Shown here piece after piece: positions 6,627 to 14,671 of a stretch of DNA of 36,667 bases; within the stretch, counting starts at the first letter, position 1, and each line of letters starts with the position of its first letter. The DNA lies in NCBI GenBank assembly GCA_903789535.1, contig CAIFES010000007.1, forward strand, positions 1 through 36,667, given 5' to 3'. This DNA is from an uncultured Aeriscardovia sp. Lineage in GTDB: Bacteria; Actinomycetota; Actinomycetes; Actinomycetales; Bifidobacteriaceae. The notes under the pieces were generated by a model, which saw only the letters and a program-made list of their open reading frames with translations, was not told where the DNA came from and searched no databases. The position numbers were made by a program, and so were the translations under genes.

Positions 6627-8127
6627 GTCACGTACAAAACTGACCCAGAACAGCATGCAGGCTGAACCTTCTGGTCACACCGACAAGTCCGTCCGTCGCC
6701 AGCATGTGGCCGCGCTGCTGACCGTCGCCTCGCTCTCCTTCCTCGGTATCCTCACCGAGACGAGCCTCAACGTCTCCTTCCCGGGCCTGAGCCGCGAGTT
6801 CGGCGTCCCGCTCAACATGGTGCAATGGCTGTCGTCCGGCTATCTGCTCACTATCGCGATCATCATGATCGCCTCCTCGTTCCTCAACCGGCGCTTCTCG
6901 GCGCGCACGCTGTTCCGCACCGGTGCCATCGCCTTCATCGTCGGCTCGCTCGTGGCGGTGTTCTCCACCACCTTCCCCGTGCTGCTCATCGGCCGTCTGC
7001 TCTCCGCCTTCGCCGCGGGACTGGCCACGCCGCTCATGTTCAACATGGTCACCGAGCTCATGCCCGCCGCCCAGCGCGGCTACTGGATGGGCGTGGTCGG
7101 CCTGGTGGTGGCCCTCGCCCCCTCGCTCGGGCCCACGTTCGGCGGCATCATCGAAAAATACTGGGGCTGGCGCGTCATCTTCTGGATCGTTCTCGTGCTG
7201 TGCGCTCTGGCGCTGCTCGTCGGCTGGCGCACGGTGGGCCGCTATCACGACGTCGAGCACCCGCCGTTCGACTGGGCACGGTTCGTGGTGATCTCCCTGG
7301 CGATGGCGAGCTTCCTTATCGGCTTCAACCAGCTCGGCTCGGGGCTGTCCAACCCGGTCTTCTGGGCCGGCCTCGTGGTCGCCCTGCTGCTGGGCGTGCT
7401 GTTCGCATGGATGAGCCGGCGCAGCACACGCCTGCTGTTCGACGTCAACGTGCTGCGCAACACGCGCTTCCTTGTGGCGCTGTTCGCCTACCTGCTGCTG
7501 CAATCGCTCAACATCGGCCTGAGCTTCGTGCTGCCCAGCTACGCGCAGATCGTCAACGGCAGCTCCGCGCTCATCGGCGGGCTCATCCTGCTGCCGGGCG
7601 CCATCATCCCCTCGCTGCTCAACCCGTGGTTCGGCCGCCTCTACGACACACACGGCCCGCGGCTGCCGCTGTTCATGGGCGCCTCGTGCATCCTGGCGGG
7701 CGCGCTGCTGCTCAGCCTGTTCGGCCTACATCTGACCGCGTGGATGATGATCGGCTTCTATCTGCTCCTGCAGTTCGGCCATCGCAGCTCGTTCAACAAC
7801 ACGTTCACCGAGGCGATCGCCGTGACCGACCCGCAGCGCCATGCGGATGCCACGGCCGTGATGCAGACCGCCCAGCAGTACGCCGGTTCCATCGGCACCA
7901 CCGTGCTCGCCGCCATCATGGCCCTCTCGCAGAAACAGGCGTCCGGCCCCTCCGACCCGCGCTACGCGGCGCTCACCGCGCAGGGCGCCACGCACGCCTT
8001 CTGGTTCGCGACATGCGTGGCCCTGGCCATTCTCGCGCTCTACCTCGTGCTGCTGCTCAAGAAGGACTGGAAGAAGCCTGCCCCTGAGCCGCATGCCGAG
8101 AGCGCGGAACTGCCCAAGGGCAGGTGA
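6619..8127 (+). CDS. MFS drug exporter, DHA2 (14-TM) type
   Basis: 502-residue major facilitator of the EmrB/QacA (DHA2) group, which exports drugs by proton antiport. The N-terminal cytoplasmic tail (about 32 residues) precedes TM1 at LLTVASLSFLGILTETSLNV. The first-half signature is seen in NMVQWLSSGYLLTIAI and the loop 2-3 region SSFLNRRFSAR. The motif-C-like GLVVALAPSLGPTFGGII marks an antiporter. About 14 hydrophobic segments are countable. The start at 6619 has a modest GGGTGA box. It is preceded by a leader with a hairpin and a short reading frame. It converges with the DUF3862-like gene, leaving 3 bp. No local regulator gene is adjacent, and the drug substrate is unknown. Confidence 0.93.
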   Translation: MTESRTKLTQNSMQAEPSGHTDKSVRRQHVAALLTVASLSFLGILTETSLNVSFPGLSREFGVPLNMVQWLSSGYLLTIAIIMIASSFLNRRFSARTLFRTGAIAFIVGSLVAVFSTTFPVLLIGRLLSAFAAGLATPLMFNMVTELMPAAQRGYWMGVVGLVVALAPSLGPTFGGIIEKYWGWRVIFWIVLVLCALALLVGWRTVGRYHDVEHPPFDWARFVVISLAMASFLIGFNQLGSGLSNPVFWAGLVVALLLGVLFAWMSRRSTRLLFDVNVLRNTRFLVALFAYLLLQSLNIGLSFVLPSYAQIVNGSSALIGGLILLPGAIIPSLLNPWFGRLYDTHGPRLPLFMGASCILAGALLLSLFGLHLTAWMMIGFYLLLQFGHRSSFNNTFTEAIAVTDPQRHADATAVMQTAQQYAGSIGTTVLAAIMALSQKQASGPSDPRYAALTAQGATHAFWFATCVALAILALYLVLLLKKDWKKPAPEPHAESAELPKGR

Positions 8128-8130
8128 GTT

Positions 8131-9087
8131 TTATCTCATATCGCTCTGTGTCGTGGTCGAGACCACACCGTTTTTGAACACGACACGGAACGAGGCGGTC
8201 GTCCCACCCTTGACGTCGATCGAATACGTCCACGACTCCCACGGGGTGCCGTAATTGATGACGGTCACAGAGTCCGGTCTGCCGACGATCGCCTCCACGT
8301 CCTTCTTGCCCTGGCCGCTGGCAATCTTCTGGTACTGGGCGAGGGTGATCTCGTGGGGACGGTTCGTGACAAGCCCGTAGGCGCTTTTGAGCACGGCATG
8401 GTCGTCCTGGAATTCCACATTCACCCGGCTGTACGACGACGTGCCGCCTTTCACACCGTTCCAGCGCAGTCGTTCGATTTTGACGCCCTTGACGGTGCTG
8501 GTCGTGGAGTTGTCCGCTTTTCTGCCGAGGATCTTCTCGGCCTCGGCCTTCGTCGCCCCGGCCGTGCCGGTGCCCACTGTGATCCTGTCCCATGCCTCGT
8601 AGCTGACGGCATCGGCCATGGAATTGTCGGAGAAACGGCGGGAATCGTCCTGCACTGAGGAGGATGAGGACGCGCCCGTGGAGCCCGATGACCTCGACCA
8701 GGTTCTCCACACCTGCACACCGATGGCGGCAACGAAGATCACCACGACCACTGTCACAATCGCCGACGCTGCCTGTCTGAAGGCCGGTTTCACGGTTTGC
8801 CCGGCAGGATGACTCGGGTCAGAACGGTGGTAATCCTCATCGTTGCCGTAGCGGTCCCGGTCAGTGCCATAGCGCTCGTCGTCGTTACCATAGCGGGCGC
8901 TGTCGTCGCCATAGCGATCAGCATCGTTGCCGTAACGGTTGCCGTCACCATCCGGGCGGCTATCGTCATAGCGACTGTTGTCATGGTACCGATCAGCGCC
9001 ATAACGACCCTGACCGCGGTCACTCTTCGATTGCCATGCGTCATCCGGCTGCGCCCAGTAATCCGGCCCGTATTCCTTGTTCGCCAT
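8131..9087 (-). CDS. Membrane-anchored DUF3862-like protein with heptad RYGND repeats
   Basis: 318 residues. The N-terminal cytoplasmic part (about 1-95) is very hydrophilic and carries a seven-residue tandem repeat (GNRYGND, ADRYGDD, SARYGND, DERYGTD, RDRYGND). One TM helix (AIVTVVVVIFVAAIGVQVW, about 107-125) follows, then a Ser-rich linker. The extracytoplasmic part holds two SmpA/DUF3862-like units: one around TKAEAEKILGRK, the second at ITLAQYQKIASGQGKKDVEA. Such units resemble BamE/BLIP folds and suggest protein-protein contact at the cell surface. ATG 9087 has AGGAG 8 nt upstream and is preferred over longer in-frame starts up to 9273. Specific function unknown. Confidence 0.8.
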   Translation of the reverse strand: MANKEYGPDYWAQPDDAWQSKSDRGQGRYGADRYHDNSRYDDSRPDGDGNRYGNDADRYGDDSARYGNDDERYGTDRDRYGNDEDYHRSDPSHPAGQTVKPAFRQAASAIVTVVVVIFVAAIGVQVWRTWSRSSGSTGASSSSSVQDDSRRFSDNSMADAVSYEAWDRITVGTGTAGATKAEAEKILGRKADNSTTSTVKGVKIERLRWNGVKGGTSSYSRVNVEFQDDHAVLKSAYGLVTNRPHEITLAQYQKIASGQGKKDVEAIVGRPDSVTVINYGTPWESWTYSIDVKGGTTASFRVVFKNGVVSTTTQSDMR

Positions 9088-9286
9088 GACCCGTTCTCCT
9101 GATACGTGGTGATACGGCATGCAAGGTGCGCATCCCCGTCTGCGCATGGCCCTGCCCCGTCTGTGCACGGCCCCTGCCCGCCCGCGCCCCATCGCGCGAT
9201 GATGCTGCGATTGTATCAGCAGACGGGCGGCCCCTGCGACCGCCGGCGCCTGTCCCGTCATCTGCACGCTCATCTGCCCGCGATGG

Positions 9287-9292
9287 GAGAAT
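9287..9292 (+). promoter_or_regulatory. Possible -10 element, leaderless-type spacing, rlmB
   Basis: GAGAAT lies 7 nt before the ATG at 9300, the spacing expected if transcription begins at the start codon. The overlapping AGGAG (9293-9297) is too close to ATG 9300 (2 nt) for a normal Shine-Dalgarno but would suit neither start ideally, since ATG 9312 is 14 nt away. Confidence 0.35.
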
Positions 9293-9299
9293 AGGAGTC

Positions 9300-10298
9300 A
9301 TGGTTCGATACATGTCCCACAATCAGAAGCGCGACCTGAAGGGCAAGAAGGTCGTGGGCGGCGGCGCCCGCCATCGTGGCGCCCTGCGCGGCAAGGGGCC
9401 GACCCCCAAGGCGGAAGACCGCGTCTACCATGTGGCGCACAAGCGCAAGCTCGAGCGCGAGAAGCGCGAGCAGGCTGATCCGAGGCTCGCCGCCAAGAGG
9501 CGCGTGGAGAAGATCCGCCGCGACAACAAAGACTCCGGGCTTGTCTTCGGCCGCAACCCCGTGCTGGAGGCGCTGCGTGGCGATGTGCCGGCCACCACGC
9601 TCTACGTGGCGTCCCACATCGACAAGGATGACCGCGTGCGCGAGATCCTTGACATCGCCGTCAAGAAGGGCCTGCCCGTGCTGGAGGCCGACCGCCACGA
9701 GATCGACGATCTCGCCTTCGGCAAGGCGCACCAGGGCGTGGTGCTCGCCACAAAGCCGTTCGAATATGCCGACCTCGGCCAGCTCGTGGAACAGGCGGGC
9801 AAACGCGCCGAGTTCACCGGCAGGAAGCCGCTGTTCGTCGCGCTCGACGGTGCGACCGACCCGCAGAACGTGGGTGCGGTGATCCGTTCGGCCGCCGCGT
9901 TCGGCGCCACCGGCATCATCCTGCCCGAGCGCCGTTCGGCGGGCGTCAACGCCGCCGCGTGGAAGGTCTCGGCCGGCCAGGCGGCCCGCCTGCCTGTGGC
10001 CCGCGTGACGAACCTCAACCGCACGCTCGACGACCTCAAGAAGCGCGATTACTACGTCGTGGGACTGGACGGCGGCGGCACGGCGGAGGTCGGCTCGACC
10101 GGCTTCGAGTCCGACCCGCTCGTCATCGTCCTTGGCTCGGAGGGCTCCGGCCTCGACCGCCTCACACGCGAGAAGTGTGATGTGATCGCCGGCATCCCGA
10201 TCAGCCCGGATGTGGAGTCACTCAACGCCTCCGTGGCCGCGGGCATCTCGCTCTACGCCGTCGACCAGGCTCGCCGGGCGGCCGCAAAGGCGGAGTGA
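9300..10298 (+). CDS. rlmB: 23S rRNA (guanosine-2'-O)-methyltransferase, TrmH/SpoU family
   Basis: SPOUT-class SAM-dependent RNA methyltransferase, probably making Gm2251 in 23S rRNA. A basic, lysine/arginine-rich tail (residues 1-78) leads to the substrate-binding domain starting at GLVFGRNPVLEALRG. The catalytic knot has all three SpoU motifs: DPQNVGAVIRSAAAFGA (motif 1), LVIVLGSEGSGL (motif 2) and ISPDVESLNASVAAGI (motif 3). 332 residues; the E. coli enzyme is about 243, and actinobacterial homologues share the longer basic tail. The start codon is ATG 9300 or ATG 9312. It converges with the DUF4032 gene, separated by 1 bp. Confidence 0.93.
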   Translation: MVRYMSHNQKRDLKGKKVVGGGARHRGALRGKGPTPKAEDRVYHVAHKRKLEREKREQADPRLAAKRRVEKIRRDNKDSGLVFGRNPVLEALRGDVPATTLYVASHIDKDDRVREILDIAVKKGLPVLEADRHEIDDLAFGKAHQGVVLATKPFEYADLGQLVEQAGKRAEFTGRKPLFVALDGATDPQNVGAVIRSAAAFGATGIILPERRSAGVNAAAWKVSAGQAARLPVARVTNLNRTLDDLKKRDYYVVGLDGGGTAEVGSTGFESDPLVIVLGSEGSGLDRLTREKCDVIAGIPISPDVESLNASVAAGISLYAVDQARRAAAKAE

Positions 10299-10299
10299 C

Positions 10300-11838
10300 T
10301 CAGTCGTTCTTGTCCGACGCCCAGACGGCCGCGTCCGGGTCGTCCTCGATGGCCTTGTCGGCGTCGGAGACCTCGTGGTCTTCGTCGCCGGCACCATCGC
10401 CCTGACCGCGGTCATTTTCGTCCTGACCGTTCTGACCGCGGTCCTCGCCATCGTCGTCGCGGTCATCCTCCGCACCCTGCGCGGGCGTTCCGGCCACCGA
10501 CTCATCGTCGATCACGCCGGAATCGGCGTCCGCGTTGATGGCGGCGATCTGCTTGGAATCCATCTCCGTCTTGGGCAGCACGTTCTTGATGTAGTCCGCC
10601 ACGGCCGCGCGCATGGAGACATCGTGGCCGATCTTCTCGCCCATGTACCAGCGGTGGGTGAGCACATCGTGGAAGAACTGCGCCGGCTCGACGGTGGTGC
10701 GGTATTTCTCCGGGATCATCCGCACGGTCGGCTCATACACCTCGCGCATCCAGTCGGTGGCGACGATCGACTCGTCCTCGTCCTGCTGCCAGGTGGAGGC
10801 CTTGTACGTGTCGAGGTCGTTGAGCAGGCGGCGCGCCTGGTTCTCCTGCACGTCAAGACCGGTGAGCCGCATGAGCTTGCGGGAGGCGTAGCCCGCGTCC
10901 ACCACCATCGGGCGGATCTGCAGCCTGTTACCATCGGGGGCGGAGTGCACGTCGAGCTCGTCGACGTCGAAGCCGAGCTTGTTGAGGGCGGAGACACGCT
11001 TCTCGATGCGCCACATCTCGTCCGGTTTGATGGTCTCCATGCCGGTGAGCGTCTTCCACAGCATCTCGTACTGGCTGACGAGCTGGTTGCCCACCTCCAC
11101 CTCGTCGACGCCGCCGGCGAGCAGGTTGCCCGAATCGAGATCCATGAGCTCGCCGATGATGTTCGTGCGGGCGATGTCCAGATCGTAGCTGCGCTGGCCA
11201 TCGGTGAGCTTGGAGTAGAGCGAGCCGGTCTCGGCGTCGACGAGATAGGCGCCGTACTGGTCGGCATCGCGCAGGAAGAGCACGTTGGACAGCGACACAT
11301 CGCCCCAGTAGAAGCCCACCAGGTGCAGGCGCACGAGCAGCACGGCGAGCGCGTTGACGAGCTTTGTGGCGGTGTCGGGGCGCAGATTGCGGGCGAAGAG
11401 GGCACGATACGGCAGCGAGTAGCGCAGATGCCGGGTGATGAGGATCGCCTCAAGCGGCTCGCCCTTGTCATTGTGCCGGCCTGTGACCACGCCGATCGGC
11501 TCGACGCAGGGGATGTCGAGCTTGCGCAGCTGGCGGAGCATGGAGTACTCGTGCTCGGCCGAGCTGCGGGAGATCTCCTTGAGGGCGTCGATGTCGTCAC
11601 CGACCTGCACGAAGCGCACGATATGCCGTGAGATGCCGCGGGGCAGGTTGACGAGCAGGTTCTCTGGCCACTGCGCCAGCGGCGTGGACCAGGGAAGCGT
11701 GTACAGCTTGACGTTCGCGGTGGCGGCGGTGATATGCAGCTGGTCGTCGCCGGAGGGCGCATCAGTCGGCGCGATCGCCGGGTTGCCCACCGAGGTGGCG
11801 CGCTGTGCCGCGAGTTGGGAGACATCCTCTTGAGCCAT
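10300..11838 (-). CDS. DUF4032 protein with LPS-kinase-like (kinase-fold) domain
   Basis: 512-residue actinobacterial protein. The N-terminal half resembles the Kdo/WaaP lipopolysaccharide-kinase group: catalytic-loop-like WGDVSLSNVLFL (about 178-189) and a metal-site-like VDAETGSLY (about residue 200). The C-terminal half matches DUF4032 (around residues 230-430). The last ~60 residues are an acidic Asp/Gly/Asn-rich tail. Bifidobacteria lack LPS, so the true substrate must be different. Start ATG 11838 has no Shine-Dalgarno, but a TAAAAT box lies 7 nt upstream, which suggests a leaderless mRNA. Upstream in-frame starts run into the terminator region and are unlikely. Confidence 0.85.
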   Translation of the reverse strand: MAQEDVSQLAAQRATSVGNPAIAPTDAPSGDDQLHITAATANVKLYTLPWSTPLAQWPENLLVNLPRGISRHIVRFVQVGDDIDALKEISRSSAEHEYSMLRQLRKLDIPCVEPIGVVTGRHNDKGEPLEAILITRHLRYSLPYRALFARNLRPDTATKLVNALAVLLVRLHLVGFYWGDVSLSNVLFLRDADQYGAYLVDAETGSLYSKLTDGQRSYDLDIARTNIIGELMDLDSGNLLAGGVDEVEVGNQLVSQYEMLWKTLTGMETIKPDEMWRIEKRVSALNKLGFDVDELDVHSAPDGNRLQIRPMVVDAGYASRKLMRLTGLDVQENQARRLLNDLDTYKASTWQQDEDESIVATDWMREVYEPTVRMIPEKYRTTVEPAQFFHDVLTHRWYMGEKIGHDVSMRAAVADYIKNVLPKTEMDSKQIAAINADADSGVIDDESVAGTPAQGAEDDRDDDGEDRGQNGQDENDRGQGDGAGDEDHEVSDADKAIEDDPDAAVWASDKND

Positions 11839-11845
11839 GCCGTCT

Positions 11846-11851
11846 ATTTTA
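11846..11851 (-). promoter_or_regulatory. -10 element for the DUF4032 gene, leaderless-type
   Basis: TAAAAT on the minus strand lies 7 nt before ATG 11838, and no ribosome binding site is present between them. No good -35 is seen at the expected place. Confidence 0.5.
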
Positions 11852-11902
11852 CCGGCTCCCCCGTTTTTCACCGGCCTGTGCCCCGGACGTGCAGAAATGC
11901 AA

Positions 11903-11930
11903 ATTGCCCGCGGCCAGAGCCGCGGGCAAT
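11903..11930 (-). terminator. Strong 12-bp GC hairpin, candidate minus-strand terminator
   Basis: ATTGCCCGCGGC pairs perfectly with GCCGCGGGCAAT around a 4-nt loop. On the minus strand it is followed by TTTGCATTT, a broken T tract. It could insulate the DUF4032 promoter from readthrough of the ABC ATPase gene. Confidence 0.55.
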
Positions 11931-12232
11931 CCCGATTGAGAAGAAGAACATACGGGCAGACTTGCGGGATCCGCCGAAGTATGTCTGTTGTTCGATGACA
12001 CGCGTCCAGCCCAGTCCGGCTGAAGAGCATCATTGCCCAATCAGCGGAAGGGGGACCGCCGCGTCATCAAAGAACGTGTGGTATCGCGCGGCCTCGCAGC
12101 CGCCCAAAACCGTGTAGTACTTTACTCACTCCATGGACAGTCATCATTGACCGGCGTGTCGCGCGTCATACCAAGGAAAATCGCCATCGGCGCGACCTTG
12201 GCGGAAGGAAACAGAATAGAAAAGACAAGCGC

Positions 12233-12289
12233 AAAAATGATGGGCCCGTCAGGCACGGAACAGCACATCCCGTGCGTCGCGGGCCCATC
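12233..12289 (-). terminator. Intrinsic terminator of the sugar ABC ATPase gene
   Basis: Outer stem GATGGGCCCG/CGGGCCCATC (12239-12248 with 12280-12289) and inner stem GCACGG/CCGTGC (12253-12258 with 12270-12275). On the minus strand the structure is followed by ATTTTTGCGC. It lies about 83 bp past the ATPase stop. Confidence 0.8.
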
Positions 12290-12372
12290 TGCGTCTATCA
12301 GGAGAGGGCGTGGCCCTCTCGGCACCGCGGGACGGCGATCAGGCCGTCAGGCGGCAGCGGTCAGCCAGTGTC

Positions 12373-13503
12373 TCAGTTGAGACGCAGGCCGGTGGCCGGG
12401 GAGAACAGATGCATCTTCGCCTGGTCGATGTGGATCTTGACGGTGTCGCCGACGTTCGGCAGCTCGCTCGGGTTCACACGGATGGTGGTCATCTTGTTCT
12501 GGTCGGACATGGCGGCCTTGTTGTCGCTCACCTGGCTGGCATCGGTGATGATGTCGCCGTAGATGTAGCCGTCGGAGCCGAGATCCTCGGTGTTGCGGAC
12601 GAGGAGGCTGAAGGCATCCGGGTCACCGGCGGAGGCGAGCGTGGCGTGCTCCGGACGGAAGCCGAGGATGATCTGGCCCTTGTCGTCGGCGGTGAGCTTG
12701 GCGGTAGCCTCGGCCGGCAGCGAGATGGTATCCGCGCCGATCTTGGCCTTGCCGTTCTCCACCGGGTGGGTGGAGATGTTCATGGCCGGGGAGCCGATGA
12801 AGCCTGCGACGAACACATTGTCCGGGTGATCGTACAGGTAGGTCGGGGCGCCGACCTGCTGCAGGACGCCGAGGTTGATGACGGCGATGCGATCGCCCAT
12901 CGTCAGGGCCTCGGTCTGATCGTGGGTGACGTACAGGGTGGTGACACCGAGCTGGCGCTGCAGGGTCGCGATCTGCGTACGGGTCTGGACACGGAGCTTC
13001 GCATCGAGGTTGGAGAGCGGCTCATCCATGAGGAAGACCTTCGGGTTACGCACGATGGCGCGGCCCATGGCGACACGCTGACGCTGACCACCGGAGAGGG
13101 CGCGCGGCTTGCGGTCGAGGAACTCGGTCAGATCGAGGATCTCGGCGGCACGCTCCACCTTCTTGCGGATGGTGGCCTTGTCCTCGCCGGCGATCTTCAG
13201 AGCGAAGCCCATGTTGTCCGCGACGGTCATGTGCGGATACAGAGCGTAGTTCTGGAAGACCATGGCGATATCACGGTCCTTCGGCTGCATGGTGGTGACA
13301 TCCTTGTCACCGATGAAGATCCTGCCCTTGTTGACCTCTTCGAGGCCGGCGAGCATACGAAGCGTAGTGGACTTGCCGCAGCCGGAGGGGCCGACCAGAA
13401 CCATGAACTCGCCATCCTTGATGTCGAGGCAGAGGTCGGAAACCGACGGCGTGGTGTTGCCCGGGTAGATGCGGGTTGCGTGGTCATACTTGACTGATGC
13501 CAT
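12373..13503 (-). CDS. Sugar ABC transporter ATP-binding protein (MsmK/UgpC/MsiK type)
   Basis: 376-residue ATPase that energises carbohydrate importers from the cytoplasmic face. Walker A GPSGCGKST (38-46), signature LSGGQ (136-140), Walker B VFLMDE (156-161) and the switch histidine in THDQ (194) are all intact. The C-terminal ~140 residues form the OB-fold/TOBE regulatory domain of the MalK-like subfamily (RPEHATL region). No permease or binding protein is adjacent, which fits the shared ATPase that serves several sugar importers in actinobacteria (MsiK) and streptococci (MsmK). The start ATG 13503 has AAAGGAA 6 nt upstream. The 5' region is long (more than 170 nt from the likely promoter). 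Confidence 0.93.
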   Translation of the reverse strand: MASVKYDHATRIYPGNTTPSVSDLCLDIKDGEFMVLVGPSGCGKSTTLRMLAGLEEVNKGRIFIGDKDVTTMQPKDRDIAMVFQNYALYPHMTVADNMGFALKIAGEDKATIRKKVERAAEILDLTEFLDRKPRALSGGQRQRVAMGRAIVRNPKVFLMDEPLSNLDAKLRVQTRTQIATLQRQLGVTTLYVTHDQTEALTMGDRIAVINLGVLQQVGAPTYLYDHPDNVFVAGFIGSPAMNISTHPVENGKAKIGADTISLPAEATAKLTADDKGQIILGFRPEHATLASAGDPDAFSLLVRNTEDLGSDGYIYGDIITDASQVSDNKAAMSDQNKMTTIRVNPSELPNVGDTVKIHIDQAKMHLFSPATGLRLN

Positions 13504-13690
13504 AATCTATTCCTTTCATCGGCAGGTACGTGCCGAACGATCCGTTGTGAAAGTTGTAGTTGTTTGTTCACAGCAATCGCAGAAACAGCGAAGACCCGGT
13601 AAAGTAACGTACTTCATCAATCTTCATCGTCTATGCCACAACTGCACGGCCCTCTGAAAAATCTCGCGACTCCTCTTTGAGCCTTCGACA

Positions 13691-13718
13691 ACACTACCAC
13701 AGAAAAATGGCCTGTCAT
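13691..13718 (-). promoter_or_regulatory. Possible promoter of the sugar ABC ATPase gene
   Basis: On the minus strand ATGACA (5/6 match to TTGACA) is followed after 16 nt by TAGTGT. Transcription would start near 13684, giving a 5' leader of about 180 nt. Confidence 0.35.
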
Positions 13719-13782
13719 GTGGCATGTCGTTTTTATTGCAAGAAGAAACAAAATGGTGACACAAATGGTCACGCGGGATCTG

Positions 13783-13796
13783 CGGGGCATGCCCCG
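13783..13796. promoter_or_regulatory. Perfect 14-bp palindrome, possible operator
   Basis: CGGGGCATGCCCCG is self-complementary and sits where the -35 of the kinase promoter would be (17 bp before CAGAAT). It may be a repressor or activator site, or a small hairpin. Confidence 0.35.
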
Positions 13797-13825
13797 TGTA
13801 TCCGCATCGGCGGCAGAATAGAGGC

Positions 13826-14671
13826 ATGGCAGAATCCGGATCTCTTTACAGTCTCACCCCCGGCCAGGTGGTGGGCGGCTACACGCTCGTGGCGCCGCTC
13901 GGCGGCGGCGGCATGGGCACCGTGTGGACCGTGCGCGACGAGGAGGGGCACCTGTTCGCCATGAAGCTGCTGCGCGGGGGGAATCCCCAGACGCCGCAGC
14001 AGCAGAAAGAGGAGGAGCAGGAGCGCACGCGACTGCGGCGCGAGGCCCTGGCCCTCTCGAAGATCCGGCATCCGGGCGTGGCCTCCATCGTCGATATGGA
14101 GCTCGACGACGCGCTGGCGTTCATCGTCACCGAGCGCATCGAAGGCGAGAACCTGCGCCAGGACGTGGCCGACAACGGCCGCTACGAGGGCGAGGACCTC
14201 GAGCTGCTCGCCGAGAAGCTCGCAAGCGCGGTGCAGGCCGTGCATGAGGCGGGCGTGGTCCATCGCGACATCAAGCCGACGAACATCATGATCTCCGCCG
14301 CCGGGCCGATTCTCGTCGATTTCGGCATCGCGATGGAGCAGGGCGAGAGCCATATGACGCAGACCGGGCTGGTGATGGGCACCCCCGGCTTCATCGCCCC
14401 GGAGGTGGTGGAGGGCGCCGAGTCGGACGCGCAGAGCGACTGGTGGTCGCTCGCCTCGGTGCTGGCGTTCGCCGCCACCGGACGGCCGGTGTTCGGCACG
14501 ACGCCGATCATGACGGTGCTGCAGCGCGAGGCGGCCGGCAGCGCGGACCTGCGGGGGCTGCCGCCGCGCACAGCCGCGGTCTTCCGGCAGGTGCTCAGCC
14601 CCAGCCGTGCCGAGCGCGTGCCGCTCACCCGGTTGCTGGAGGCCATCCGAGCGGACGAGGCGGGCCGATGA
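13826..14671 (+). CDS. Serine/threonine protein kinase (Hanks type), soluble
   Basis: 281-residue kinase domain without a membrane segment or PASTA repeats. Motifs are complete: glycine loop GGGGMG (26-31), ATP lysine in FAMK (Lys47), Glu73 in helix C, catalytic loop HRDIKPTN (His146, Asp148), metal site DFG (Asp165) and APE (191-193). It should therefore be active and phosphorylate Ser/Thr, presumably in proteins. Start ATG 13826 has only a degenerate GAGG immediately before it and CAGAAT 6 nt upstream, fitting leaderless expression. Its stop overlaps the start of the next gene by 4 nt (ATGA), so the membrane protein is co-translated and is a likely partner or substrate (inference). Confidence 0.92.
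   Translation: MAESGSLYSLTPGQVVGGYTLVAPLGGGGMGTVWTVRDEEGHLFAMKLLRGGNPQTPQQQKEEEQERTRLRREALALSKIRHPGVASIVDMELDDALAFIVTERIEGENLRQDVADNGRYEGEDLELLAEKLASAVQAVHEAGVVHRDIKPTNIMISAAGPILVDFGIAMEQGESHMTQTGLVMGTPGFIAPEVVEGAESDAQSDWWSLASVLAFAATGRPVFGTTPIMTVLQREAAGSADLRGLPPRTAAVFRQVLSPSRAERVPLTRLLEAIRADEAGR

Larger units (their letters stand above)
11839..12372. other. 534-bp intergenic region DUF4032-ABC ATPase
   Basis: Holds the DUF4032 promoter, the hairpin at 11903-11930 and the ATPase terminator at 12233-12289. Between 11931 and 12232 I see no supported gene or RNA. Open frames there lack codon bias and recognisable products. Confidence 0.6.
13504..13825. other. 322-bp divergent intergenic region ABC ATPase / kinase
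   Basis: Contains the candidate ATPase promoter (13691-13718), an inverted repeat GTGAC-7-GTCAC (13756-13772), a perfect 14-bp palindrome (13783-13796) and a -10-like CAGAAT (13814-13819) for the kinase gene. No gene is supported. Confidence 0.55.

Noticed and set aside
10300-11838. Lipopolysaccharide kinase of the WaaP type.
   Set aside because: The fold motifs are similar, but the suggested organism has no LPS; only a kinase-fold DUF4032 call is supported.
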